Counted from the first letter of the stretch, positions 1 to 10,296 are shown. The stretch is 64,000 bases of DNA from Bos javanicus (GCF_032452875.1 NC_083873.1:72909987-72973986); one strand, 5' to 3'. Program-made: numbers and translations. The notes: generated by a model not told the origin, from the letters alone.

Positions 1-42
1 TGATCTCCCTTAGGATGGACTGGTTGGATCTCCTTGTAGTCC
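1..42 (-). mobile_element. BovB LINE fragment cut by window edge
   Basis: The first 42 bases match the antisense BovB segment coding the basic 'WTARRSNQSIL' region near the C-terminus, as seen in full at 18.2, 22.9, 49.1 and 57.0 kb. The copy is antisense, so its 3' end lies left of the window and this is its 5'-truncated end. L1 sequence starts immediately after it. Confidence 0.85.
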
Positions 43-234
43 CTTACAAAACTAAAAATAAAGTTACTGTATGATCCAGCAAAACCTACTCCTGGGCATA
101 TATCTGGAGGAAACTCACTTGAAAAAATATATGCACCCCAATGTTCACTGCAGCACTTACAATAGCCAAGATGTGGAAGCAACCTAAATGTTCATCAAAA
201 GATGAATGGATAAAGATATGATGTGTGTGTATTT

Positions 235-260
235 ACACACACACACACACACACACACAC
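235..260 (+). repeat. (AC)13 microsatellite
   Basis: Thirteen uninterrupted AC units lie inside the L1 3' region, just after a short TG run. Pure dinucleotide runs of this length are commonly length-polymorphic, which is inference here. Confidence 0.95.
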
Positions 261-332
261 TGGAATGTTAGCCATAAAAATGAAATAATACCATTTGCAG
301 CAACTTGAATGAACTTGGATATTATCATACTA

Positions 333-598
333 CTACTAAGTTGCTTCAGTCGTGTCTAACTCTGTGCGACCCCACAGACGGCAGCCCACCAGGCTCCGCC
401 GTCCCTCGGATTCTCCAGGCAAGAACACTGGAGTGGGTTGCCATTTCCTTCTCCAGTGCATGAAAGTGAAAAGTGAAAGTGAAGTCACTCAGTCGTGTCC
501 AACTCTTCACGATCCCATGGACTGCAGCCTACCAGGCTCCTCTGTCCATGGGATTTTCCAGGCAAAAGTACCAGAGTGGGTTGCCGTTGCCTTCTCCA
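333..598 (-). mobile_element. Bov-A2 SINE (two BovA units)
   Basis: Two antisense BovA monomers are joined by the characteristic 'gtgaaaagtgaaagtgaag' linker around 467-485. The tail is a degenerate CTG/CTA run at 331-340. It sits inside L1, and the 12-bp sequence attatcatacta occurs on both sides (321-332 and 599-610), a perfect target-site duplication. Confidence 0.93.
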
Positions 599-1071
599 AT
601 TATCATACTAAGTGAAGTAGTAAGTCAGATAGAGAAAGACAGATATCATTTGTTATCACTTAAATCTAAAAAAAATGCAGAATCTAAAAAAAAATGATAA
701 AAATGAACTTAAAAAATAGAAACAGACTCACAGATTAGAGAATTAATATTTTGTTACTAGGAGGGAAGGGTATAGGGGGAGGGTTAGATTGGGAGTTTGG
801 GATTGACATGTAGACATTTCTATATTTAAAATATTAATGGGTAACCAACAAAGATCAACTGAATAGCACAGTGAATTCTGCTCAATGTTCTGTAATAACC
901 TAAATGGGAAAAAAATTGGAAGAGAGAATAAATGCATATGTATGTATAACTGAATCACTTTGCTATACACCTGAAAGTACTGAAACTAGTAGAACATTGT
1001 TAATCAACTATACTCCAATATGAAATTAAATTTAAAAATAAAGTAAAATCACATCTGATTAAATTAAAAAA

Positions 1072-1712
1072 GAAAGCAGCCTAAGTGTCCATCAATGGAT
1101 GAGTGGATAAAGATGATATGTGTGTGTGTGTATGTGTGTAACACACACAATGGAATGTTACTCAGCCATAAAAAAGAATGAAATAATGCCATTTTCAGTA
1201 ACATGAATGGACCTGGAGATTATCATCCTAAGTGAAGTAAGTAAAAAAGAGAAAGACAAATACTCTATGATATAATTTATATGTGGAATCTAAAAATTGA
1301 TACTAATGAACTTATGAATCAGAAATAGACTCAGAGACATAGAAAACAAACTTATGGCTACCAAGAGAAAGTGAAAGTCACTTAATCACGTCCAACTCTT
1401 TGCGACCCCATAGATACAGTCCATGGATTTCTCCAGGCCAGAATACTGGAGTGGGTAGCCATTTCCTTCTCCAGGGGATCTTCTCAACCCAGGGGTCAAA
1501 CCTAGGTCTCCCGAATTGCAGGTGGATTCTTTATTAGCTGAGCTACCAGAGAAGCCCATGGTTACCAAGTTGAGCAGGGGGGATAAGTTTGAAATTTAGT
1601 ATTTACAGGTACATAAAATAGATAAGCAATAAGGACCTACTGGGAAAAATAATATGTATAACAATCATTTTACTGTATACCTGAGATATTGTAAATCATC
1701 TATACTTAAAAA
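1072..1712 (+). mobile_element. Second L1 3' end, interrupted by Bov-tA
   Basis: This repeats the L1 3' landmarks of the preceding copy in the same orientation ('ccatcaatggatgagtgg', 'actcagccataaaaaag', 'atatgtggaatctaaaaa') and ends at an A-rich stretch near 1712. Two sense L1 3' ends therefore lie in tandem. A Bov-tA splits this one. It contains a GT/CA tract at 1120-1150. Confidence 0.8.
1366..1557 (-). mobile_element. Bov-tA SINE
   Basis: An antisense BovA unit is followed by the antisense tRNA-Glu-like head ending in 'gagaagccc'. Flanking 12-bp repeats with one mismatch (atggctaccaag at 1354-1365, atggttaccaag at 1558-1569) mark the insertion into L1. Confidence 0.92.
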
Positions 1713-2189
1713 AATCCATTTTTCAGTTTAAGATTTTTGAAGACTTTGAGCATTTATCTTTGAATTTCTCTTTATTTTTGGCTTTGATCCTGAGAGTGCA
1801 TGCTACTCACTCCTGTGGATGTAAAAAAAATTCAGACCCCAAACCCCATCCAGATTCAAAATGTCTAGAACTTGGACACTGATATTTAGCAATAATTTCT
1901 ACAGGTGATCCTGACATTCAGGGATACTGGGAACAATTGCTCTGGATGGTGTACTTTTCTTCTGTGACAGTATTTCTACAGTCCATTTCTCACAGAGCTG
2001 AATTTGAGGCTCTCATTCTTTATGAAGCCATAAACGTGGCTATGATTTTCTACCAGCCTAGTAAGTTATTAGTATTAAAATTTCAATTTATGAATGGGAA
2101 CTTATATTGATTTTCTTTTTTTGGAAGTTAACAAGTGTTGATCTCCAGTATCTATTTCATTTTCCCCCTCTTTTTCATCACAAATAGAA
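1713..2189. other. No gene or recognised repeat
   Basis: AT-rich sequence between the L1 and an ancient LTR-like element. I see no open frame, splice-flanked exon or named repeat. Confidence 0.5.
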
Positions 2190-2495
2190 TTTTTCTGCTG
2201 CTTTACGCAGCTGTTCAGCAGAAGACCACAATTCCCAGCCTTTTTTGTAGCTAGGTTTAGTCACATGAATTGGTCTGGCCAATGGGATGTGAGAGGAAGT
2301 AATACATATAAATTAAGATCATTCCTTTACAAGGAAAGAAGCTTGTCCCACCCTTTCTTTTTCCCTTTCCTGCTGGAGTGCCACCATGCTGACTGATACA
2401 AACTGTCATGTGACAGAGAAATAAAGCTCTATCTTGTTTAAGCCCATATATTTCTGTCCTTTGTTACAGAAACTCAGCTCAACAAGGCTGATAAC
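2190..2495 (+). mobile_element. Probable ancient LTR-type repeat, family uncertain
   Basis: The stretch has the composition of an old mammalian LTR: 'ggccaatgggatgtgagagg' in the middle, an AATAAA-like signal near 2421, and an end ('cttgtttaagccc', 'tttgttacag') resembling MaLR-class LTR ends. I cannot name the family securely. A diverged DNA transposon is the alternative. Confidence 0.4.
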
Positions 2496-3005
2496 AATCT
2501 AAATTACATGTAATAAAAATAAAAATTATAATACTAGTTTCCCTGGATGTCATTTTGTTTGCTTATTATCCACACCACAGCACAGTCTTTCCACAATGAG
2601 GTCCTTCTGAGCTGGGATCAAGTCTTATGCATTCTTTCTAATTCTGAAAGTCTGGTATTGCTAGCTACACCTGTTTACTCAATAGCTATATGTTGAAGAA
2701 TGCCAATCTGTCTACACTCTAAAATAGAAAAAAGAGGATAGACAGTTTCATTCAGAGACAACTGAATTTTGCATTTGCAAAGTGATAGAATCACAGAGGA
2801 ACATAATGACTGAGGATCACACTTGGTTGTGAAAACTCATGTTTTCTTCTGGGGCACACCGTTGGCTTACATCTCTTAGGTTTCCCAGGAGTTAGGTGTA
2901 GCCACAGACTGAATGTTCCATTCTTCTGTTAGCTCATTCTGTCTTTGAATCTCCTTATTTGCCTTCACTCTAACTTCTATTCCTGTTTTTTTCTCTTCTC
3001 ATGCT
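2496..3005. other. No gene or recognised repeat
   Basis: AT-rich unique-looking DNA up to the Bov-tA target site. No convincing coding frame. Confidence 0.5.
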
Positions 3006-3016
3006 AACTTCCCTTG

Positions 3017-3231
3017 TGTGTGTTAGTTGCTCAGTTGTGTCTGACTCTTTGCGACCCCATGGACTGTAGCCCCCCAGGCTCCTCTGTTCATGGGATTCTC
3101 CAGGCAAGAATACTGGAGTGGATTGTCATACCCTTCTCCAGAGGATCTTCCCGACCCAGGGACTGAACCCTGGTCTCCTGCATTGCAGGCAGATTCTTTA
3201 CCGTTTGAGCTACAGGGAAGTCCTAGACTCC
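3017..3231 (-). mobile_element. Bov-tA SINE
   Basis: Antisense BovA body followed by the antisense tRNA-like head with a recognisable B-box region ('ggactgaaccctggtctcc'). Perfect 11-bp target duplications aacttcccttg lie at 3006-3016 and 3232-3242. The 81- and 91-codon frames across it are artefacts of the SINE. Confidence 0.93.
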
Positions 3232-3242
3232 AACTTCCCTTG

Positions 3243-4036
3243 GAGTCTAGTAAAATCTGGGTTCTCAAAATCTATCTCATGCTTCTTCTCAATTGAAAGA
3301 CAGTTTTTTTCCTTTGCTTCTTCTAACCCTATTACAATTTCTGACCATGTCCAACATTTATCTTGCAGGTTGCCTTTAGAGAGAAACTGTTGATTCAGAA
3401 AAGCGAGGTTGCACTAAGTGCTTGCTTTCTGCTTCAAGTTAATTTCTGTTTTGTTCCTTCCTTCAGTATTGCTTTTATATACTTGTTATCTCCAATCTTT
3501 CTTGGGCTGTGTTCCACATTTCTGGCCTGGGGAAAAGTATGCCTGAAAGAGCCTAGTAATATCTTTGATAACATTCCGTTTTCTCTGATAGCATAATGCC
3601 AGCTGCAATCTTTGTTTTTGTTTGTTCTTCAGTTTTTCTTAGAGTAGGAGCACTTCTGTATTCCTGACTTGGGTGTCCTTTTCCATTGTCAGGGGCTAAT
3701 TACAGCATTTGTCAGTGGAACTGAAACTAACACACATTAATGAACCAGTGAGTGCTCTCTAATGGAATGGCAAGTGCAAAACTTGAAGCATGGACATCAT
3801 TTCAAGAGGCTTACTTCTTTGCAAAATAAAAGACTGATGGTATAAGAAGATACTCATGTGAATGTCCAAAGTTCAGTTTTGAATGTCACATGCTCTTATG
3901 GGTAGTCTTCAAAATATATTGTACCTGCATACTGTTTAATTTTGTCAGAGTATGGATTTGCTTTGATTTGCTGCTAACAGAAGGAAACTCAGCTCTTTAA
4001 TGTGACCTACCTCAACCTAGCCACCATTTGCTAAAT
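3243..4036. other. No gene or recognised repeat
   Basis: AT-rich, unique-looking sequence. Frames at 3363-3596 and nearby lack similarity to any family I know and show no coding composition. Confidence 0.5.
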
Positions 4037-4150
4037 CGCCTCAGTCATGTTTGACTCTGTGCGACCCCATGGACAGCAGCCCACCGGGTTCCTCTGTCCA
4101 CGGAATTCTCCAGGCAAGAGTACTGGAGTGGGTTGCCATTTCCTTCTCCA
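4037..4150 (-). mobile_element. Single BovA unit (truncated SINE)
   Basis: One antisense BovA monomer without a tRNA head or second unit. 'agccac' precedes it (about 4019) and follows it (4150), a weak candidate target duplication. Confidence 0.8.
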
Positions 4151-4439
4151 AGCCACTGTTTAGGATTCCAGTTAACTCCCAGTATATTTCCCTGAATACA
4201 TCTCTATTCATCTTTGCCTGAATATGCTATCTGTATTCAGGTAACACAAGCTCCTGTGACAAGTAGACACAAAATACACAATGAGCTCAAACACAATAGA
4301 GGTTTGTATGTTTCTCATTCATTGAACTGTTCAAGGTGGGTGTTCATGCTGGGCAATAGGGATCTCCTCCATGAGGCCATTCATAGTTTTGAGCTGTGTA
4401 ATAACAGATACATATTATTTTAACATATCATACAGAATA
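4151..4439. other. No recognised feature
   Basis: Unique-looking sequence between a SINE fragment and an antisense L1. A 69-codon frame at 4214-4423 is unsupported. Confidence 0.45.
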
Positions 4440-4878
4440 ATTTCATTGCGTTGAAAATTCTTTTTGGTGGACGTATGCATCCCTCTCTCACCGTCCCATC
4501 CTTAGGAACCACTAATCTTTGTCACCAAAGCGTTACCTTTTCCAGAATGTCATATCATTGAAATTAAGCAGTATGTAGTCTTTTTAGATTGGCTTCTTTC
4601 ACTTAGTAATATGCGTTTAAGTTTCCTCTGTCTTTTCATGGTTTGATAACATTTATTTTTAATAATATGTTATGCTGAATAACATAATAATAATGCTGAA
4701 TAATATTCCATTATCTGGATAGACCACAGTTTCTTTATCCACTCACCTACCATCTTGCCCATCTAAGTTTGGGGAATTATGAATAAGGTTGCTATAAATG
4801 CCTGTGTATAGTTTTTATGTGGACATAAGTTTTCAACTCCTATGGATAAATACCAAGAATCACAATTGCTGGATCATA
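4440..4878 (-). mobile_element. Antisense L1 3' region
   Basis: Antisense L1 3' UTR landmarks are present: 'gaataatattccatt', 'tttctttatccactca', 'ttgctataaatgcctgtg' and 'attgctggatcatac'. The copy is broken at 4878 by a sense BovB and continues in the same order near 7018. Confidence 0.78.
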
Positions 4879-4881
4879 CAG

Positions 4882-5313
4882 TCAGCAAAAACAAGACCAG
4901 GAGCTGACTGTGGCTCAGACCATGAACTCCTTATTGCCAAATTCAGACTTAAATTGAAGAAAGTAGGGAAAACCACTAGACCATTCAGGTATGACCTAAA
5001 TCAAATCCCTTATGATTATACAGTGGAAGTGAGAAATAGATTTAAGGGCCTAGATCTGATAGATAGAGTGCCTGATGAACTATGGAACGAGGTTCGTGAC
5101 ATTGTACAGGAGACAGGGATCAAGACCATTCCCATAGAAAAGAAATGCAAAAAAGCAAAATGGCTGTCTGGGGAGGCCTTACAAATAGCTGTGAAAAGAA
5201 GAGAAGCAAAAAGCAAGGGAGAAAAGGAAAGCTATAAACATCTGAATGCAGAGTTCCAAAGAAGAGCAAGAAGAGATAAGAAGCCGCCTTCAGCAATCAA
5301 AGCAAAGAAATAG
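4882..5313 (+). pseudogene. BovB endonuclease C-terminus and linker remnant
   Basis: This is an open stretch of the BovB polyprotein. It starts at the end of the apurinic-type endonuclease domain, whose conserved Ser-Asp-His is encoded at 4915-4923. It continues into the basic linker ('RPFRYDLNQ', 'RVPDELW', 'KAKWLSGEALQIA'), where it is lost by frame change near 5290. In an intact element the endonuclease nicks target DNA to start target-primed reverse transcription. The N-terminal catalytic half is absent, so the product could not be active. The preceding 28 codons of the same frame are L1, not BovB. Confidence 0.85.
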
Positions 5314-5516
5314 AGGAAAACAACAGAATGGGAAAGACTAGGGATCTCTTCAAGAAAATCAGAGATACCAAAGGAACATTTCATGCAAAGATGAGCTCGA
5401 TAAAGGACAGAAATGGTATGGCCCTAACAGAAGCAGAAGATATTAAGAAGAGATGACAAGAATACACAGAAGAACTGTACAAAAAACATCTTCACAACCC
5501 AGATAAACACGATGGT

Positions 5517-6014
5517 GTGATCACTGACCTAGAGCCAGACATCCTGGAATGTGAAGTCAAGTGGGCCTTAGAAAGCATCACTACGAACAAAGCTAGTGTA
5601 GGTGATGGAATTCCAGTTGAGCTATTCCAAATCCTGAAAGATGATGCTGTGAAAGTGCTGCACTCAATATGCCAGCAAATTTGGAAAACTCAGCAGTGGC
5701 CACAGGACTGGAAAAGGTCAGTTTTCACTCCAATCCCAAAGAAAGGCAATGCCAAAGAATGCTCAAACTACCGCACAGTTGTACTCATCTCACACGCTAG
5801 TAAAGTAATGCTCAAAATTCTCCAAGCCAGGCTTCAGCAATATGTGAACCGTGAACTTCCTGATCTCCATGGTTTTAGAAAAGGCAGAGGAACCAGAGAT
5901 CAAATTGCCAACATCCGCTGGATCATCGAATTCAGAAAAACATCTATTTCTGCTTTATTGACTATGCCAAAGCCTTTGACTGTGTGGATCACAATAAACT
6001 GTGGAAAATTCTGA
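5517..6014 (+). pseudogene. BovB reverse transcriptase N-terminal remnant
   Basis: The frame encodes the BovB fingers region: 'LEPDILECEVKWALESI', 'NKASVGDGIPVELF' and 'WPQDWKRSVFTPIPKKGNA'. A one-base slip near 5940 then shifts the 'FDCVDH' palm motif A, visible at about 5975-5995, into another frame. It lies about 200 bp downstream of the linker remnant in the same element. Relative to the family, the YADD palm motif and most of the C-terminal domain are missing, so it is a dead fragment. Confidence 0.85.
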
Positions 6015-6225
6015 AAGAGATGGGAATACCAGACCACCTGATCTGCATCCTGAGAAACCATGGTTCAGGAAGCAACAGTTAGAACTGGACATGGAACAAC
6101 AGACTGGTTCCAAAGGCAAGGCTGTATATTGTCACCCTGTTTATTTAATTTATATGCAGAGTACATCATGACGCTGGACTGGAAGAAACACAAACTGGAA
6201 TCAAGATTGCCAGAAGAAATTCAAT

Positions 6226-6260
6226 AACCCATCCTGAACCTCCATGGTTCAGGATGGGTT
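6226..6260. repeat. Perfect 15-bp inverted repeat, 5-nt loop
   Basis: The arm aacccatcctgaacc (6226-6240) is the exact reverse complement of 6246-6260, separated by tccat. It lies at the point where the BovB consensus is lost, so it was probably created by a rearrangement. Confidence 0.95.
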
Positions 6261-6737
6261 CTTAAATTTGTAAGGAATATATTAAATTAAAAAAAAAGAT
6301 CATGGCATCCGGTCCCAGGGAAATAGATGGGGAAACAGTGGAAACAGTGTCAGACTTTATTCTCCAAAATCACTACAGATGGTGACTGCAGCCATGAAAT
6401 TAAAAGACTCTTACTCCTTGCCAAGTGATGCTTTTGAACCGTGAGAAGACTCTTGAGAGTCCCTTGGACTGCAAGGACATCCATCCTCCATGGTTCAGGA
6501 GATCAGCCCTGGGTTCTTATTTGTAAGGAATATATTAAATTAAACTCCAGTACTTTGACCACCTCATGCGAAGAGTTGACTCATTGGAAAAGACTCTGAT
6601 GCCATGAGATGGCTGGATGGCATCACTGACTTGATGGACGTGAGTCTGAGTGAACTCCGGGAGTTGGTGATGGACAGGGAGGCCTGGCATATTCATGGGG
6701 TCGCAAATGACTGAACGATCTGATCTGATCTGATCTG

Positions 6738-6884
6738 ATGGTAAAAAAAAAAGAATCTTCCTTCAATGTGGGAGACCTGAGTTTGATCCCTGAGTTGGAG
6801 AGATCCCTGGAGAAAGGAATGGCTACCCACTCCAATATTCTGGCCTAGAGCATTCCATGAACAGAGGAGCCTGACAGGCTAGTC
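6738..6884 (+). mobile_element. Bov-tA SINE, 5' end fused to BovB tail
   Basis: Sense Bov-tA starts within the tRNA-like head ('atggtaaa...gaatct') and runs into a BovA body that stops early. Its first bases overlap the TGATC tail of the preceding BovB, so the boundary is ambiguous by a few bases. No clear target duplication was seen. Confidence 0.8.
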
Positions 6885-7690
6885 TGAGCATATTTATATT
6901 TTTTAGTTTAACAAACTTTTAATTTTAGAATATTTTTAGATTTACAGAAAATTTGCAAAGATATGTAGTGTTCCAGCATATTCTTTACCTAGTTTCCTTC
7001 TATGAGTTTTTTTTTTTGTAACTATGCTTAATTTTGTAAGAAACTGCTGAACTGTCTTCCAAAGTGACTACACCATTTTACATTCCCACCTGCAATGAGT
7101 GAGAATTCCTGTTTCTCCCCATCTGTACCAGCATTTGGTGTTGCCAGTGTTCTGGATGTTGGCCATTAACTAACAGGTGTGTAGTGGTATCTTGGGCTTC
7201 CCAGGTGATGCTGTGGTGAAGAACCTGCCTGCCAATGCAGAAGATTCAGGAGATGTGGGTTTGATCCCTGGGTTGGGAAGATCCCCTGGAGTAGGAAATT
7301 GTAACCCACTCCAGTATTCTTGTCTAGAAGATTCCATGGACAGAGGAGCCTGGAGGGCTACAGTCTATGGGGTCGCAAGGAGTCAGGCATGACTGAGCGA
7401 TGGAGCATAGTGGTATCTCCTCGTTGTTTCAGTTTGCCATTCCCGCATGAGAAATGATGTGGAACATCTTTTCATATAATCTGTGTATCTTCTTTGATGA
7501 GGTGTTTGTTCAGATCTTTCTCCCATTTTTTACAACCAAGATGTTTGTTTTCTTACTGTTGAGTTTTAAGAGTCCTTTGTATATTTTGGAGAGCAGTCCT
7601 TTATTAGATGTAACAAATAAATATTTTGTAAACATTTTTTCTTGCTCTGTGACTTGTCCTCTCATTTCTCTCTCTCTTTTGATCATTTGT
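6885..7690 (-). mobile_element. Antisense L1 3' sequence in two blocks, split by Bov-tA
   Basis: 6885-7015 resembles an L1 3' UTR ('tttagatttacagaaaatttgcaaag'). From about 7018 the L1 interrupted at 4878 resumes ('ttttgtaagaaactgc', 'ccaaagtgactacacc', 'atcttttcatata', 'tttgtatattttggag'). Bov-tA splits it at 7195-7407, and it stops near 7690 at an unrelated block. Confidence 0.72.
7195..7407 (+). mobile_element. Bov-tA SINE
   Basis: Full-length sense element with tRNA-like head ('gggcttcccaggtgatgctg') and BovA body. The target duplication tagtggtatct is perfect (7182-7192 and 7408-7418), placing it within antisense L1. Confidence 0.94.
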
Positions 7691-8000
7691 ACTTTTTACC
7701 TAAGTTTAGATATAAAAATGGACAAACTGGGGTGGAAAAATAAATATAAACCCTATCCTAAACATGATAATGAAATTCTTCCTTTACACAGTACACCTGG
7801 ACATGGCTGTGCTCCATAAGACCTTACATGAGTCGGTCCTGACAGTTTCTCTGTCTCATATGCACTGCTCTCCCTCTCTCCCACTCTATTGCAATTCCTG
7901 GTCTTCTGGATGTCTGTTAGAACACTGGGCTAACTCATTTCTAGGGCCTCTACACTTATACTTCCCCTAGGACTCTTCTTGATCTCATTCTCTTCATACC
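7691..8000. other. Unidentified 310-bp block inside L1
   Basis: L1 sequence stops near 7690 and its logical continuation ('gcaaagtagaaattttaattttaatgaag') starts near 8005. The sequence between is not L1, BovB or a bovine SINE. It may be an older insertion or a diverged L2 segment ('cctctacacttatacttcccc'). Confidence 0.45.
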
Positions 8001-8135
8001 ATCTTTTGCAAAGTAGAAATTTTAATTTTAATGAAGCCCAGCCCATCAATTATTTCCTTCATGGATTGGGCCTTTGGTGCTGTATCTAAAAGGCCTCTCC
8101 ATACCCATAGTCATCTATCTTTTTCTTTATGAGAT
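8001..8135 (-). mobile_element. Antisense L1, resumed segment
   Basis: The antisense ORF2-tail landmark 'ttttaattttaatgaagccc' is followed by 'ccttcatggattgggcctttggtg'. It fits as the continuation of the L1 that ends near 7690. Confidence 0.7.
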
Positions 8136-8149
8136 CTTAATTACATCAC

Positions 8150-8292
8150 TTTCCTGTCTTCTCTTCATTTCCTTATCTAAAAATGGTTGTAATACTGCAT
8201 AATATTGTAAGGTTAACTGAGATAACATATTTGAAATTTCCTGTCAGGACCTTCTATACAGTAGATACTCAATAAATGTTAATGCTGCTGCC
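8150..8292 (+). mobile_element. MIR SINE fragment
   Basis: Sense MIR core and 3' end: 'cctcatctgtaaaatg'-like region at 8170-8190, then 'gataacatattt' and the terminal 'agatactcaataaatgtt'. The head is missing. Confidence 0.78.
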
Positions 8293-8989
8293 TTTTGTCT
8301 CTTCCACTATCCTCTTCTTAGTCAATATAAAAAAAGTTGCTGAATTGAACTGTAAGCCTTCATAGCATTATGGTAATAGAACTTCAAGTTAACAGCGTGA
8401 ACTCCTGGTATACGTAGCATGGGCTACAGAGACCAGGACAGAAGGAAACCACTTGAATAGTGTCAGTATGTTGGCTGTGCAGGCAGTCCCCAGGCTCTGG
8501 AGGACTCATCGCCTGCTTAACGAAATGTGTTTAACTCTAGCCAAGCTTGCAGCTGCCTCCGGCAACCTCTGAGAATTGTGTCACACCATGCAATGGCTGC
8601 TTTGTCACAGATAAGGCCAGAGGCAGCAGGCAGAGCTTAGGCCAGTGCTGTGTCCCTACCTGACCCACATAAGCCTCCCCCAAGGACTGCTGGGGTACTG
8701 GAGTGAGAATAGAGGGGCTAAGGGGAAATCCAGTATCAGGAGAATGGCCTAAAGTATGTAATATGTGGTGCCATCAGTATGGGTTTATTCAGATACCTAC
8801 AGCTTTTCAGGTTCTTGGGGAAGTAAGATTTTCTAGCCATGGCCATTTACCTGTGTGAAATGGAGAAAAGGAAACCAAGGAATGTAGACTTTTCACTTAT
8901 TATTATTCTTGCATCTTGACTTCTCCCCCAGTGGAATATTATCACTGTCACACTGGAGTGGGGAACCAGCCTGGTCTGAGGGGCCATGT
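8293..8989. other. Unique sequence, no gene recognised
   Basis: Repeat-free and less AT-rich than its surroundings. The part near 8540-8640 is the most GC-rich. No open frame of note. Confidence 0.45.
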
Positions 8990-9212
8990 GAATAATGATT
9001 AAGGTCAAGGCCTCAGAGCCAGAGCATCCTCAAAACTCACTTCTCATGTGATTTTGAGGCACCAAATCTCCATGTGCCCCAGTTTTCTCATGTGTTGGAT
9101 GGGCCTAATTACCTCATAAGGCTCTCCTAGGATTGCATGAGTTAATATATATATATAAGAGCCTTAGAACAGGGCCAAAGGTAGTTTCCATGTAAGTTTG
9201 TTAAATGAATAT
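8990..9212 (+). mobile_element. MIR SINE
   Basis: Nearly full-length sense MIR: 'ctcagagccagagc', a diverged internal region, 'ccccagttttctcatgtgt', 'gattgcatgagttaatatat', then 'gagccttagaacagggccaaag'. Strong decay indicates old age. Confidence 0.8.
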
Positions 9213-9289
9213 TCATATATGTATAGAGCTGAAAAACCACTTTCTTTCCTTCCTCACCAGGCTCCACAGTGTATTTATTATACTCACGG

Positions 9290-9519
9290 CAGGTGTGTGC
9301 ACGCATGCTCAGTTGTGTCTGACTCTGTGACCCCATGGACTGTAGCCCGCCAGGCTTCTCTGTTCATGGGATTTCTCAGGCAAGAATACTGGAATGGGTT
9401 GCCATTTCCTCCTCCAGGGCATCTTGCTGACCCAGGGATTGAACTCACGTCTGCTGTGTTTCCTGCATTGGCAGGCGGGTTCTTTACCACTGTGTCACCA
9501 TCACCTGGGAAGCCCCCAT
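9290..9519 (-). mobile_element. Bov-tA SINE
   Basis: Antisense BovA body followed by the antisense tRNA-like head ending 'gggaagccccc'. Similar octamers flank it (ggcaggtg near 9288, ggtaggtg near 9521), a weak target duplication. Confidence 0.9.
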
Positions 9520-10296
9520 GGTAGGTGAGGAGCCTCCAAACCCTTTAGCATTTACCGCAGTTTGGTTCAGACCCATTTGGTATGTTAAATGTACTTATGT
9601 GCGTATAAACTGAAGCCATATCTCAAGAAAGGTGTTGTGGGGATGGGGTAGAAATTTGAGAGAGAATTTACCACAAAGAAAGAGTCTAGCTTATCTAGGA
9701 AGACAGATTTCTGAGGTGTAGCGAGGAGTAGATTCCAGGTACAAGATGCTGGCTGGGAACCAAACGTATTCTGCCTGACTATTGCGGCAGTGTATCCTTG
9801 CCTTGGGAAGAAACAAACTGAAACCAGACACATCACCCATTAATGGAGCAAAAAGCAGAGCAAGGGAGAGCCTTCCTTTATTTCAGAGGACTGTGGAACA
9901 CTCACAGGGCGTTGATGACCGAGGGATTGGTTTCTGGGATGACCACAAGAGATGTGGGTCTCAGTGCGGTTAGAGGAAGAAGATTGTGCTGAGCAATTCA
10001 GGCCCTTTGGGGCAGCTCAGGTGCTATAGACAGCCAGAATGACTTCCTGTCACTGGCTGGGTTCTCTGGAAGTAGATGCTGGGGTGGAGTTTGCTATGCA
10101 GGATATTTATTAGGAATCAGCGCCTGAGGAGGGAAGCAGCAGGAAATAGGATTGGGCAGATAGAGAAGATAAACTGATGGAGGCCAGACAAAGCCTCGTT
10201 CAGCCCCATTGGGAGTTCTGCATTGCACGTGGTTCATCAGAGTTGTCTTGAGTGGGCTGAAGTGGTCGAGCCTTTACATCCCTCCTTAATCTGCCA
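9520..10296. other. Mostly unique; possible ancient LTR-like repeat from 10040
   Basis: 9520-10035 shows no feature I recognise. From about 10040 ('tggctgggttctctggaag', 'tttattaggaatcagcgcc') the text resembles an old mammalian LTR-type repeat that seems to continue past the Bov-tA to about 10640. The family is not identified. Confidence 0.35.

Larger units (their letters stand above)
43..1025 (+). mobile_element. L1 3' end, interrupted by Bov-A2
   Basis: The sequence follows the sense strand of the L1 ORF2 tail and 3' UTR: a 'gatccagcaa' block, 'atggataaag', 'gccataaaaatgaa', 'agtgaagtaagtcag' and 'aaacagactcacaga' blocks, then an A-rich end near 1025. A (CA)n tract and a Bov-A2 SINE interrupt it. 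It is a degenerate 5'-truncated copy with no usable reading frame. Confidence 0.8.
4879..6737 (+). mobile_element. BovB LINE, 5'-truncated and internally rearranged (B2)
   Basis: Sense BovB begins inside the endonuclease domain, runs through linker and reverse-transcriptase regions and ends in a (TGATC)n tail near 6714-6738. About 150 bp that should encode the YADD region and the following helix are missing near 6228 and are replaced by a hairpin-bearing segment. Most of the next 300 bp of consensus is also missing between 6420 and 6430. A frameshift near 5940 puts motif A (FDCVDH) out of frame. It interrupts an antisense L1. Confidence 0.9.

Noticed and set aside
8540..8640. GC-richer stretch as a CpG island promoter
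   Set aside because: Few CpG dinucleotides, short, and no gene nearby in either direction within the window.
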